A stretch of 64,000 bases of DNA from Arctopsyche grandis. Lineage: Eukaryota > Arthropoda > Insecta > Trichoptera > Hydropsychidae. The notes beneath the pieces were generated by a model. The model did not search any database, was not told the origin of the DNA, and saw only the letters and a list, made by a program, of their open reading frames with translations. The position numbers and the translations under genes were made by a program. Positions 1 to 13,500 of this stretch are shown here, one piece after another; the stretch's first letter is position 1; each line of letters begins with the position of its first letter. The stretch covers positions 5,595,501 through 5,659,500 of the forward strand of contig NC_135358.1 in the NCBI RefSeq assembly GCF_051622035.1, given 5' to 3'.

Positions 1-3000
1 CGCCGTGTATCAACAGGTCTTCCTAAAATGTGAAAATGAGTTAGAAAAAAAACTTGATGCGTCACTTCTTGGCTTTAATCGTATTAAAGTCGACCGTTGT
101 TTAATTTGAAGACTACCGTGAAAATTCCACCAATTTCACGGACTGACCCACGTTAATCGATTAGGTAAATATTACGATGAAAATACGGGAAAAAGTGTGT
201 AATTCGACATTCTTCAAAAATATACACAATTTTAATTCAAACAAAAATTATAACAATAAAAGAAAGTCGTCATATCTAATGCATATCACAGAATGGAATT
301 TTCATGATTGTATTAGTTCATTTTTTATATTTTGCATATACAGAGAAAATAAAAAGACTCACCATTGAATGGCCGAGATATTCAGCAGCGTTGTCTGATA
401 TATAAAGTAATTTTCCATTTTGAGTCATCATCATCAAGAATCCGTTCATAGCCTTAAAATTAGTATCAAATGTTACTTCAAAAGTTCAGCATTTTTAATT
501 TAAAAATTTTACAACAAAACAAGTGCTAATTCTTACTTTAGAAAATCCAATATTTGGCGTCGGAGAGTGGTGGTGATAATGATGTGTAAAATCGTGACAT
601 TTCAATACTAAAAATATCAAGGTAATTAAAAATTGCATATAAATAAACAAGACTGTTAATGACAAAAATGATAAAACAGTCGTTATCGCAACTATAAAAG
701 TCGTGCTCGGGCATTAAAATAAAAGCGTGCACCTAGAAAACAATACCGAGATAGTTGTTATCGTTCGCCAATATCGGTGCATAAAATGTAACGTAAATTA
801 AAATAAATAAATTTTAAAAAGCAATAAAGAACAATTTTATCATATCTTCTAAAAAAATTGTACGAATTTCTAATTCGAAAGATTGTACAATCGCTCGAAT
901 TAAATTCGCAGAGTGGAGTTTAGCTGCTCGGCAAAATTCGCGAGGTGTTAAAGCAATTTAAAGCATTACATAAACGCGAATATTACAATATTGTACGGTG
1001 TCGGTGTTTGTGATATTACATCAATGGTGGGTGAAAGTTGGCAGATAAATTATTGTTAATTTTTCCGACAACGGTTGACAATTGTATTGTCGTCCGATAC
1101 CGTGTGCAAACACGTTTCGTTAACATTGCATAAATAATAGATATGATACAGTTTATTAAATGCCACGAGCCGCGTTAATAAATCACACATTGTAAAATAT
1201 AAATTGCGGCTATTTTTGTCACTGATAGAGATACACACCTTGTTGGAAATAATTCGCTTTCCTCACGTACACGCAAATTAACGCCATCAGTTGCAATTGT
1301 GACAGTCTTTGGCGCGTCGATGGCGGTAGTGGTAGCAAATCTCTTAAATTTGCTATTTCTGCGTTTATGAGATCTCTTCGCATTTTACTGGCGCCTTTAG
1401 TAGACTTGGTGGGTTCGAATCTGTCAACGAATGTATAATTTACTTGAAAATATTTAAAATTAGTTTAAAATATCTTACACATACTTATTGAAGATCAATT
1501 TAGAGTATTTGAAAGAACACGTTTGTATAATTGAGTCGTCAATGTACAGAAACTACATACTTCGAATCACCAAACCAAAAGATTTGCCAGATTTAAAATA
1601 AATCATATAATTTGAATTGCATTACTCATTATTATGTCAGAAAATTAAGTGAAAGCTTTAGGGATAACAAAATAAATGGATATATTTTTAGTTTTTAATT
1701 AAATGCTTATTACTGTCAAGTTAACAAGCATATGATTATAACTAAAATATTTTTCTACGAGGATAATAAATTTAGAAAAGCTTCTAGAGATCATGATTTA
1801 TTTTCCATATACGTATATACTGTCGAAATCACATACGTTAAGTAAGCAAATTACATCATTAACTGATTAATTTACATTAAATTGAATAACTACTGATAAA
1901 ATATGTCATTGCATATTATTCTAATTATATTGAATTGGCACATTTTTTTAACAACTGCTAAATATTGATTTAGTAGTTGGTTCACCGCAACTCTTGTATA
2001 AGTTAAATTAGTAGATAACCTGTGTTGAATCGTGCAAAAATTACACATGCAGTGTTGATGGAGAAATGCTATTTTTTTTTAATTTAAATTTGATCACGAA
2101 GCTATGTATTTCTGAAAACACATCAATCTTTATTAATGAATTTAAACTCATCGCCTTATATTTTGCTTCCATTGACTATAAACAGAATAAAGCTAAGTTT
2201 ACGAATGTTTTTTTATAAAAGTCATTGACTTATGTAAATACAAATTTAAACTTTATTATAAACGTTTTGTATGGAAAGCTTGGGTTTTTACTCTACCCGC
2301 TCGTCGATGTCTTTATATAATATAATGAAAACTTCTATTCTAAATTAATTTAACATTTACAAAACCATTAAGATTCATATATGACCAACTGTAAGCTAAC
2401 AATGCGTACATAAATCACAATGTTAGTTCACACGAGTAATTCAAAAAACTATCGAGACGGTAAGAAAATTTATTATTTTGTCGCCTCGCATATGCAATAA
2501 TTCAGTGTGATGTTTTGAACAAACGCACGCCGAATGGGTAAACAGGCGTTTGGATTGCGATCGCGTACTCTCCGTCTGCAAATTGTTGCTAATATTTAGC
2601 ATTAAAATTGGCATTAGTCACAGAATAAATTACGATTCGGAACATTTGAATCGAATTTGTATTCATAATGAATTTTGACAGTAGCCGAGCGAACATGTTC
2701 GTCGAGCATATTTGGACATTTTCTTGATTTATATACGATTAGTGTTTATTATGCGACTCGCGTTACACGAACAGGGTTACCAGACGACCATAATTTCAAC
2801 AATTTGTTTTTTCAATAACCCACTTACAACGGCACTAAATTCACAAAAGAGAAAATGCCAACAAATTGACTAACGATCGAGATGAATCGGCGGCTTTTTT
2901 TAAATCATTCAAATTTATTTATATGTTTAACAAGCACGACTACACGATAATATATAAAGATTGACTAATTGTTGTAGCTTACACGACATTTAAAATTTAA

Positions 3001-4314
3001 ATTCATCGACATCATGAATATGCATTTATTGGATAAATATTATTAAGATATCTACATATGTAGATGAGTGTGCATATAATTTTCGCACAGCCCTGTTGAC
3101 GCCGACCAACAAATCAGATAACATCTATAAGAGAGGATGTACGTCAATCCACTTACAAATGACAAATTATTCGATTCCCATGATATTCGATACACAGTCA
3201 GGTATTTTCTGAGAACGCGTTAAAATTCAAGAAGTGACAATATATTTTTTAATCTAATCTTGTAATGAGTGAGTGATGAGAATTTTTATTAAATGATTAT
3301 GGAAAATATGCATACATTATTCGCATATACGAATAAAAGTAGATAGATATGATATGTAAAGTTATTTAACCGTCGTTTTACTAACGACCATTGTATGTAC
3401 ATATTTTTCATGTAATGAAATATCAATTATTTTATAATAACAAAGTTTAACTATGACTTATTGTGTACAATATTCCTATACAATGCACACTATAATAGCA
3501 TCAATATTATTGAAAATAAAAACATCATTTAAATTCACTGAAAATCAATCAAATTATTACCTATAATCTTTTCAAGGATCTCTTGTATGAGCTTATTATA
3601 TAAAGCAAAAAAAAAATAGAATCATCATTGCGGTTTAAAAAAAAGGGTTCTTTGCTTCTATTGATCTTCGATCATTAAACAAACATACATAAATATATAC
3701 TTATGTCAAATTTAATGGTTATATATTATATAAAATTTTATGCTCTTTTTTTTCTTTCAACACATCTTATTTATTATTCTTTTTAAACCTATTTTTCATC
3801 TGAAATTTAAAATATGTATAGCTAATCTGTTTGTTAAATAATATTTATTACTTTCAGTACTGTTTGGTATATAATATTTATTACCTACATACTTCATATT
3901 ATTTTTTTTACAATTAAAAATTTATATACGTACGAAATTATCAAAAAATAAATACCAAAGTCTTCCTGACATCAGTTAATAAATTAACGACGAACTTTGG
4001 AAACCTTGGATAAATTAAATTTCCTATTCACTTTTTAATGAGAAAAGGCGTGTTGTTCTTCATCAGTAAATCACATTAAAGAATATATATTTTTTGTGTT
4101 GTTCACGTCTTGACCGCGCCGAGATAATTACAGATAAAACCAACCCTCTCTTCCGAGCATAGTTATATACCTTCACACACAAACTAATTTATAAAAACAA
4201 ACGATAAAACACAGGTACATCAAAGTGAATTTTCAATGAATGGCACAATATTCCCACGCGCAAGATATTTGATTAATAGATAACAAATAGATATTAATCT
4301 CACCTGGTGAACAT
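1..4314 (-). CDS. dys: dysfusion (NPAS4-like bHLH-PAS transcription factor), 5' part, runs off left edge
   Basis: Five exons read on the minus strand: 4304-4314 (ATG TTC ACC AG, then a GTGAGA donor), 1239-1420, about 537-607, 363-452 and 1-22 (partial). Splice phases agree throughout. The start exon and exon 2 join as MFTR-FEPTKSTKGASKMRRD, the short N-terminus and basic region typical of NPAS4/Dysfusion. Exon 2 holds the whole bHLH (60 codons, with LRDLLPLPP and YVRKANYFQQ). Exon 3 is a His-rich linker ending PTPNIGFSK. Exons 4-5 begin the PAS-A domain (MNGFLMMMTQNGKLLYISD, then EYLGHSM and EDLLIHG). In flies Dysfusion partners Tango/ARNT in the nucleus and controls tracheal fusion cells and leg joints. 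The rest of PAS-A, PAS-B and the activation domain lie beyond base 1. Intron 1 is about 2.9 kb. Family assignment is strong; the start exon rests on phase and consensus only. Confidence 0.9.
1421..4303 (-). other. first intron of dysfusion
   Basis: AT-rich intron between the start exon and the bHLH exon. I see no coding exon and no clear transposon in it. Its length and position make it a possible site for enhancers, but no specific motif is claimed. Confidence 0.5.
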
Positions 4315-5450
4315 TGTGATACGATCAATATCCAATCAATCACTAACACTTCAAATCACAAATTGTATGAATAAGTCCTGTAATTGTAAACTTGGTTGTG
4401 CACAATTCACGATTTTGTAAATTTCACTACTTTTTTTTATTTTTCACTTAGTTTGTTGTTTCGCAGGTTGATGTGTAACATTCGCATAATGTGTGTTTTG
4501 ACGATTCACTGTCATGTCGGCAATATCCATTGAGAGATGCTGTGGTTGGTGATCGATGCACGTCAATCACGCGCGCGTGCTATACCGACCGGTTCGCATG
4601 TGTACGAACGAGATCATTTCCGTTGACAGAACACACCGGTCAGAACGAACCGGTCGGAGTCCTTCCGACATCGCCGGCGGCCCGCTGACTGACTGATGTG
4701 GTCCTCCGAAGAGGGTGGCCTTCTCGGGCCTTCTTGCACCCGGCGTGGTAGACCATCGCGCTTACAGACAATGCTAAGAGAAAACAATAGTCTCACACTC
4801 TTCACAAAACCACAAAGAGCAACCGCATCGAACCGCAAAAATCCAGAAAAAATCCGTCAAAATAAAATCAGAACAAGTGTCTGAAAGATTTGCATAATTC
4901 CTTCATTGGGATCAATTTAATAAATTCATTACTCGAATGTTCGTATGCGCTAGACAAGGATCGATGTAGCGATTCTATTGGTTTTTTACAGTGTACTCGT
5001 ATGCGCGATGCAACGTGACGCAATGTTTTATCTCGCTCTTACTGCATCACTTAGACGCGCGTTAGAAAGAAACACCGCTATAGTCCCCGTATGCGTTTAT
5101 GTAGGACAGAGAATCGAGCTTTGGCTCCGCCTCTCTGGCTTCTGATTGGTCGAACGGCTTGTACTGGAATTGTAGTCGTTGTATGGTGGGGCTGAAGTAA
5201 AAATTTAAATTCGCAATGCTTAAATAGGGGTTTTATGGTAATTTTGGTTGCATGGAAAGCAGCGCGGCAGCGTGACTCGGGTCCCATTGGCCGGTAGCGT
5301 GACGCTCTCTATGAAGACTGTGGGAAAAATTCTTGGCGAGCTTTTTCAACCACGTATGATCCTTCGTATTATGAGCGCACGAGATTTATTTATTATTTCA
5401 TTCGCGTGCAAGCTGGTAGACGCCATTTTTTAGGGGTTTTTTATGATGTG
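4315..5450 (-). promoter_or_regulatory. CpG-richer segment upstream of the dysfusion start exon; candidate promoter and 5' UTR
   Basis: This segment has visibly more CG dinucleotides (for example around 4550-4690 and 5040-5300) than its AT-rich surroundings and lies directly upstream of the start codon at 4314. The small open frames in it overlap on both strands and look like chance. I found no unambiguous TATA or initiator motif, so the call rests on position and composition. Confidence 0.35.
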
Positions 5451-6000
5451 TGTGAAAAGTTTTCATGGAAAATTTTGTCAATGTTCACACGTTTGAGAAT
5501 TGAGATGTGTTCAGTATTAAAATTTCAATTCATTCGCTTTAGAATCCAATAAGAAAATATCGCTTTTTATTACAAAGTTCGTCTGACAACATTTGGATTT
5601 CGTATCCTACATTGTTCCGATCGTTTTGAAACTTTGCCATTTTGCACGGTTTGGTCAACAATAGTCACGCATTGAAATCAAATGCGCAAGTAAGATGGTG
5701 AAAAATAATCGTAATAGACAAGTTTAAAAATGCTACAATTTTGACCATCTTGACGTATAATGGTAAGTTGCCGTATTTATCTGCCTTTCTGCCACCCTTT
5801 CGTTTTGTCAGATTTTAATTGCTTAAACTCCCTATAACTTTTTCTTTTTCACACTATATCTTGTAAAATTTGTAATATACGTAGGTTCTCATTTTCTCTC
5901 ATATATATTTTTACTTAGGTTTTTGAGATAATTTATTGAGAAAATACGCAAATCAATGATTTACATATATAGACCTAACATTCTAAAAAATACAACAACT
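5451..6000. other. AT-rich intergenic DNA, nothing recognised
   Basis: No gene or repeat recognised. A good donor-like GTAAGT occurs at about 5762, but the frames before it are closed. Confidence 0.4.
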
Positions 6001-6039
6001 GTAAATATTGTATTTTATTTAACATAGATATATAACAGG

Positions 6040-6395
6040 GAAACCTAACAGGTAAAACCAATGCACATTCCTAGACAATTACTGACGAACGTTGCAGCAT
6101 TTTTTTATTACATAGATCGCTGTATTTCGAGAGTCTGAAGAACATGAAATCAACGATTAATTAATTAATTAATCCATAGAAACATATATAGATTTAGTAT
6201 ACAAATAAATTTTTACATATTGTACATAAATCAACAATGAAATCATATAAATTGGCAAACTCTGATAGGAAACGATCGACTTGGAATCACAAATATCCAA
6301 GTCTGACCAGCACCATTAAAGATTAGCACAGGATCGAACCCGGTAACCTCTCAGTGCTAAACATAAACGCAAATACCGAGCCATACTGCTGGCTA
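6040..6395 (-). mobile_element. tRNA-derived SINE, minus strand
   Basis: Read on the minus strand, the head begins AGCCAGCAGTATGGCTCGGT (an A-box-like stretch), followed about 40 bases later by a perfect B box, GGTTCGATCC (6331-6340 on the plus strand). This is the split RNA polymerase III promoter of a tRNA-derived SINE. The body continues leftwards. Its distal part (about 6065-6160) matches diverged sequence at 21990-22075, both containing a TTATTACATA-ATCGCTG core and CTGAAGAAC. The parent tRNA is not identified. Confidence 0.55.
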
Positions 6396-8635
6396 AATAT
6401 GCATGTTCATAGGTAGGTAAGTATTGATTATTTGTATACAAGTCCAAGTCGTTGTAAATGTCACAACAGTTAGCATATCGATATAAATTTCCCATAGCAA
6501 GAATTTTTCAACTGAAATCCGTTTTTCTTTATGTCGTGTCTATTGTGTAGGTACGTATACATCTGAACGTATGTAAATGTCAATTTAAAATACCAACATA
6601 GACAGCTAAAAATCCAAAATGTTTTATAAATCTGTTGAAAGTTATTTTTATTGTAATTTATGTAACCTTACCCAACTTGAACTAAAATTTATCTCCCAAT
6701 AAAATTTAAAAATGCTCGTTTAAATTCATTTATGTAATAAATCGATTTACTCAGATACATACCGATTACTCATTTTTAATAATATTCGCACTTCCATTCT
6801 CTTATCATTGTTGAGATTCAGATTTGGACGCTTCCACCTGCCTTATCCAAGAGAGCCTTATCTTGTACAGTCTTTGGAATATTAACCCATCAGATCTTCC
6901 GCTATTCTTTACCAAATTTCAATAAATCATTTAAACCTTTATTAGCCTTTTCTCTATTAATACTTCTTAGTACTTCCAACAAAGGTTTTAAATCATCTGC
7001 AAATCATGCCTCAGTCAGCTTTATTTATAAAATAGCTTACAATATTTGTTCTCTATTGAAAATTCGTCGCTTTCCACATCACTCACTATCTAACATGTCG
7101 ATGAATATCCGTAGATCTATGTCAGTTCTAATATAAAATTATATTTTAATGTTTGTAGTTTCAAAATGTATCAATTGATAAAATTTACCTCTTTAAGGAT
7201 AGATATATTTATTCTCACTGAAAATAAATACATTATACTATATGTAATGTTGAGAATCACTGCTTTTTCTTCACCTAGCTGTACAGAAACGATTTTGCAT
7301 GTACTCGAAGCATTTGCAATTTCTATAATAAATTTAAATATCAACCGAACATTATTTTATTACTAAATCACCGTTCATTAATTTAAATGTGAGTTCAGGG
7401 GGGTTATTATTTAAGCTTAAATTTGACATCATAAAAATTAATTTACATAAACGTTTATCAACAGCGCACATACAATTTTAAAATTTTCGTATATACCACA
7501 ACGATTACGAAATAGCAGTCATAATACCGACATATTTTTTTTATTATGAATGGCACGAAAAGAATGGACATCGGTACGCGCGCATAAAATTCTCTAATCG
7601 ATAAATTCAAGATATCGCTAATAAAGCATGACGACAATGATCATTAAACAATTTCGAAAGCGCACATTATACCGAGGGGAACACCCCCCCATTTCAATTA
7701 TAATTAAATTATAAATTATCAAACAGAACGAGTTATGAACCGTACGTACTTCTCAAAAACAAAAACAAAAAAATTGTTCTATACAGTGTGGCCCATTGTG
7801 AAAAAATCCTACGTTCTTAAGATAGATAATACCACACGTGTCCGATCCACAATAAAATTACAATGATCGATAAATTTTAACGACACAAATTTTGATTCGA
7901 CAACACCTCTTATCTCACTCAGGAGGAAACATATTTCATTCCGCTCGTAAGTCATGTTACAAAACGGCCGAAAAACTATCACAAATTATACGTTTCGCCG
8001 CGCGCAGTAATTAACTTCTAATTATAATATACAATCGATACTACACGGAAAGCCAATACCGAAACGATTCGTTTGTTAAACAAAAATGCACTCGTATTGG
8101 TATGCATTCCGATTCGAAAACATTCTAAATACACACTCGAGTCAACGACACATCGTCCTATCATTGACATGCGCATTTTTTCACGTCCCTTGGACAAATT
8201 AAGCCACTCTCGCTTTTCACTGTTCCAATAATGCGGTCTAAGAACGGGGCGGGCGATGCGATCGCAAACAACCCAATAATTTTACAAAGCAATTACTCTA
8301 TGAAAGCCTGCAATTAAAATGTTAACCTCGATATTTTTTATCTTCTCAATGTGTCGATGGAGCTCCGGTGCCAAACGACGATCAAGGATGCTTCAATGTT
8401 GCTATAATTATAATAATTAAGGCACCAAAAAAATAGAAATTGACCTCACGCAGTTGTGGATTGTGGAAGATGTTTCAAAAATATTCATAACCACAAAGAC
8501 AATAATATTCAAATTCAAATTCAATAAAAAATATTCAAAGCAGGCATCCAAATGGAAATTTTCACGAATGAGAGCACTCGTGAAAATTTTCAAAACAATT
8601 CTAATTTACAAAACATTACACTTTTTCCTATTTCG
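6396..8635. other. AT-rich intergenic DNA, nothing recognised
   Basis: No supported gene. Composition is high AT with a short C run near 7684-7690. Small open frames have no recognisable protein features. Confidence 0.4.
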
Positions 8636-8804
8636 CTGTACATTAACATTATAATAATATAATACTATGATTACTGACAAAATTAATTTAAAATTGTAAA
8701 ATAGAAAATGATCAGTAGATCAGTAGCTATTAAAACAGATATAAGAAGTATTGTGAACATAATTTAGTAATAATAAAAAGCATTTAAAAATCAAAATCAA
8801 AACA
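8636..8804 (+). mobile_element. 5'-truncated Jockey-like LINE tail (copy C)
   Basis: This matches the last part of the longer copies at 19906-20580 and 27251-27828: ATAATATAATACTATGATTA, GATCAGTAGATCAGTAGCTA, then AATAATAAAAAGCATTTAAA and a tail of repeated ATCAAA units. It is a non-coding 3' end only, the usual product of aborted target-primed reverse transcription. Confidence 0.65.
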
Positions 8805-8847
8805 TGATTTTGATTTTTTTTGTACCTATTAACATTATATGCACACG

Positions 8848-9412
8848 TATCAGAGCCGGTACTAGACATATTGTCAACATTGTAAAGGGAAAAATTTACG
8901 CCCCTATGTATGTAATTATTATTTTTTTATTTTCATCTAAGTATTTCTTAATAAATTAATTATTAATTTATTTTTATTTGAGTATTTCTTAATCAGAAAA
9001 AAAAATTATCCTTACTCAATACGTTCCTTGTATTATTCTTATTCAATACGTTCAATTAATCACAATGATGCACCAAAGGCGAAAATTTTTTTCAAATGTT
9101 TGAGAAAGGCCGGTGTAGAATATGAGCTTAATGGGCCACTATTCGAAGAAGAGTATCTTCAAAAGTTTTCATATGTACATACATTTATATATTATATGTA
9201 TTTTCAATAGACTGACACCTTTGTGTGTGATGAGTCAAGGTTTCTCAAGTTTAATATTACTGCATTTGATGCATTCGCTAAATGCTAGAATAAATGATTT
9301 TTAAATTTATGAAAGGGTACGGAAATATTGGATTTTTCATGAGAGGGAGCGCTTCTGGATTTCACAAAAGGGAGCGGCGTTCCCATGCGCTCCCGTTCAT
9401 TTCGAGCCCTGC
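8848..9412. mobile_element. possible hAT-like remnant
   Basis: Begins CAGAGCCGGTACTAG and ends TTTCGAGCCCTG, which in reverse reads CAGGGCTCGAAA; both resemble hAT-family ends. Inside, near 9070-9170, one frame reads KAKIFFKCLRKAGVEYELNG, which looks coding but is short. The flanks do not show a matching 8-bp duplication, so the two ends may come from different elements. Confidence 0.25.
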
Positions 9413-10411
9413 TTTAAAGTCCCGGGATAATTTATAAAAAATTCTAAAATAACTTTTATTAGCAATTTTGCTCAATTTACACACATTTTTCAGCTTATAT
9501 TTCACTCATCTACCAAAAAAAACCTTCTAACGTAATATTTCTTCGATTAGAGACTCCTTCTTTTAAAAACAATAACATTAATAATAGTAGATACAATTAA
9601 AATATCAAATAAATAGAATACATAGTATGGAGCGTCTTGCATTTACACCCAGCACCAATATATAAAAACCAGCCGTAAATACAAAACATCCCTTCCAGGC
9701 CCAAATGGAAGAGAGAAGATCAAAATTCCACTCATACATCACGTACAATTATAAAAAAATAAGGTTGAGCGCAGGCTACCAGACAGATTAAACAATAGCT
9801 CGTTACAACTAAACCACATTCATTCATTAGTCAAAGTTTATTTTCATCTTTCTTCGATTTTTCCTTTGTGTGTTGAATCTATGAAATCCTCGATGTATTA
9901 AGATTGACAAATTCTAGCAATGTCATCTAATCTTACATGTATATATAGGTAATATGTAACGACTTATTTTCCACCTAATATTTTTAGTAGGAAAAAATAT
10001 TTGAAATATTTTGATTGCAATAAGGAATAAGAATTAAGAAAACAATTCATTAGGACGTGATGTTTAATTAAAGTTCAACCCTGTCTGCTGTGTTATAATT
10101 GGTATTGTATGAGGCAAGGTTGTCGAACACGCCCACTTCTTTAAGTTCGAGCTTTCATCTAATGTAGATCAGTTGAACTAAATAATACAGTGCGTGTTCA
10201 CGATGTTTATCTAAAGTGCAATGCATTATTTATAACGGCATACATTAAATACTTCACTAATCAAACGAAACATTACCAATTTTAATTTATTTTTACGACA
10301 CCGTGCCAAAATTAGAACTAACGGCATTCTTAAACGGCGCTAGTGTTTCGAAACGATTTTATTATCTATGGTATATTGTATGTATTGTACAATATGTGTA
10401 ATTTATTTCAG
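9413..10411. other. intergenic DNA, or intron upstream of the exon at 10412
   Basis: No exon or transposon identified. If the terminal exon at 10412 is real, the end of its last intron lies here; a pyrimidine-rich run ending ATTTATTTCAG closes it. Confidence 0.4.
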
Positions 10412-10548
10412 CGGCACCTTCCTCGGAACGACCGCGGCCAAAACAAGAAATTCAATTAATTGACAATCAATCCGGTGTCGTTTTTGAAGAGCTGTCAAAT
10501 AATGCCGACAAATTCTTCGATCCGCTCCGCGCGTTCAAATCTCTTTAG
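10412..10548 (+). CDS. terminal coding exon of an unidentified gene
   Basis: A good acceptor (ATTTATTTCAG) is followed by 137 bases open in one frame, entering in the middle of a codon. It encodes about 45 residues beginning APSSERPRPKQEIQLIDNQS, continuing GVVFEELSNNADKFFDPLRA and ending in FKSL and a TAG stop (10546-10548). An AATAAA lies at 10568-10573, only 20 bases past the stop. GC content and codon use are higher than in the flanks. The charged, unrepetitive sequence looks like a real C-terminus, but I do not recognise the protein and found no upstream exon in the 5 kb to the left. It could also be an alternative last exon or a retained fragment of a duplicated gene. Confidence 0.5.
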
Positions 10549-10567
10549 AGCGTAGCGCTCCACACTA

Positions 10568-10573
10568 AATAAA
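10568..10573 (+). terminator. polyadenylation signal AATAAA after the exon ending at 10548
   Basis: Canonical AATAAA hexamer shortly after the stop codon. It would give an unusually short 3' UTR, so a more distal site may also be used. Confidence 0.35.
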
Positions 10574-13500
10574 GTGGAATAAAAAAAATCAAAAGTAATT
10601 TGTTCACAGGGAACTTATTGGAACCGAACATCCGCGTCTAATTCCCGAACCAAAAGGAATTCCCAACTCGGTGTGTTATACATATTTAGGCGTAAATACG
10701 TTTTTTGTCACATTTCGACTATGGAGAAAAAACCCACCACCAGTCAAACGAATTCGTTTGGAATGTTGGGTGTAAGATGGAACAGAATCCGACGAGGAAG
10801 CGTGAAAATAATTCAGCAAAATGTCTGTAAGACCTTAACATCAAATATACTTTTTTCAATACAACAATCGACTTAGTTTGAAACTTTTTTCGAATTCAAA
10901 ATTTGTTTTTTATACCTACGGCAAAATGCAATTTACTTTTAGTCTTTGTTAAAATAAATACAATATACCCATGTATTTAATAAATTTAATAATATTTGTT
11001 TCTAGGTAAAAAATGTGTTGAGAAAATTTTGCAAATATTAAATAGCAAAGCATTTATGGTATACATATTTCAATGTAGAGTGTGGTATTTGTTAGTTTTC
11101 CTTTCATGGGAACAGAAAATGTATAAACGAAAAGGGTAAAAGACAATGTCTGAAATTACATCTTAATAATTTGCATATAGTAAAATAATATTTTAATATC
11201 ACATACGTAGGTATCTATAAATTCTAAGATTCATTAAAAAAAAATTAGTAAACACATTCAAATAAAAAAAACAAATGACAGAAAATCAAGTTTTCCAACA
11301 CAGGATAAAATGTCGCTTCAAAATAAAGTCACCTCAAATACCGTAAGTTATATTTATCACAAAATTTATAACCGAGATATGTATTATTGTCATATAGATA
11401 TACTATGTTGTAGGTACTTCAACTATCCTTGTGAAAACTCCCATGTCGGTAAAATGTTACGTTCTTTACTCGACAATAACCGACACATAAAGTTGTGTAC
11501 TTCGTCGTCATCGTATAAAAAAATCGTAAAAATATATAGCGTAGTGCTTCGTAATCTAGACCGTAAAGAGCACGTACACTGTATTTAATTAGTTGGATGT
11601 GATTTACGTGATTCGATTATTCTCTTCAATTAACCGACCTAGACCCAAAATGAGGAAGTATCGACACGAAAAAATCGTTTAATTAAATAGTTTCCAGGTA
11701 GGTACTCGTAAAATTTGAATACTGACCATTCAAAAACTTTCTAAGCATTTCATTGAAGTCAAATAATTAGCTTACATTTTGTAACGCTTGCATATCAATA
11801 CACAAAGTTGATATACGTAAGTTAAACCATAGTTGGATTACCCTTGTCGATGAAACTCATATAGAATCTCCATGAACATAATTGATTAATAAGAAATTTA
11901 CAAAAAAATACTCACTTTTGGCACAGAAATAGTACCAGATTTTGAGTTAAAAACTGCAAAAGCCAAAAATATGTAAAAAATGTGCAATTTTTTAAACGCT
12001 CATGTCTCATAAACGAGAATATATCAACAAAAATCATTTTAATATTCGCATTTAGTGGGTCAAATTTGGTAAAGGTTGACATCTCCGCCCGGTAAGTAAA
12101 AACTGTAATTTTTTTGTTGCCCAAGTTATTAATCTCTAATGCACTATGTATGTATGTATGTAATTCGTATTATGAACCGATATATTTGAAAGTGGCGGAA
12201 ATCGAATTTTCAGATGCATAAACACGATTTCTGTTTGACTTAATTCACAAATCGTTATCACTTATTTCAATTCGACATGTTCAGAATCTCGAAAAAGCAG
12301 AATAAATGTGCCAGTATATTTAAATAGATATGTATTGTATTGTCAAACGCAAAAAATTATATTTAATGTATTGCGAAATATTTCTCGAAATGTAGAAAAA
12401 TGGACTTATGCCACTTTAAAATATGGATAACGACTCATATGTTACATGCCAAATTATATCAAAAGTATTCCTTTAAATTGTTTAATTTTTGTCAATTTTT
12501 TAAATTGTACATCAAGTTCGAATAATAAGAACTAGTATTTAAAATATGTATAATTAAGCCACTATAAATAATATTAATTCATCGATTCACATTGGTCGAT
12601 TGATATCTCCCAGTGTAAACTATACATAGTAATCTATCCGCATTTTCAAACTAGAACTTTTCCTGATGTCTCAATCGAGCCTTGCTTTAAGCTCACATAA
12701 ATTATTGGTGTCGTAATTTCGACGTTAAAATTGTTTATCCACGTATAAAATCCATCATAGACAGCGTTAAGTGCTTCGTTAGTTCAACGACGTAAAATCA
12801 TTAAATTGAACTAGCAGTAAAATTCACAACCTACAAAGGCCATAAATGCGATATATTTATCGATCGTCGTAAAAAGTGCAAGACCGCAAAACTTCAAATA
12901 GTCTATGCGTGTACGCGACGAACTAACTATTCGCCGATAAATATTATTTGTATGATTTTTTCGATTATTTTTGATCGTAGTTGATTCATAAGCTACAAAA
13001 CTACCTGTCGCTTTCGGTATTTTTGCAAATACAAAAGAGTGAGCTTTTATAGTCGGCGTGCAGCATGCGCTCGCTCGCTTATGTAAATTAAAATGACAGA
13101 TGAAGTCGTTTCGCATAAATCAAACATAGTTAGCGCTGAGATAAATTTTACGGTTCCGGTCGTTGATTGAAGCGAATGATAAATGGACCCGGTTGTAAAA
13201 TATAGCGAATTTACGATTGCGTAAATTCGAATTGCGCGCGTTCGCAATCGGCACTAGTGATCGCTCTTGTTAATTAATTAACGCTTACAAAACGGTTTAT
13301 TAAAAATAGAAACAATACAATAAACTGCTAAGTTTATTATAACACCAACCAAAATGCTTGGCGTTGCTCGGGCGGATATGAATTGAAAAAATACGTTTAA
13401 AAAAGGAAACTCTTGATAACGTAGATATCATGAGATAATATAACAAATTTCTTGATTCTAAATTGAAAACTGAAGATTTGTATAGTGAATAAATATTGAC

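Noticed and set aside
8848..9412. Complete hAT element between CAGAGCCGGTAC and GAGCCCTG
   Set aside because: The two ends are not good inverses and the flanks lack an 8-bp duplication, so only a low-confidence remnant is reported.
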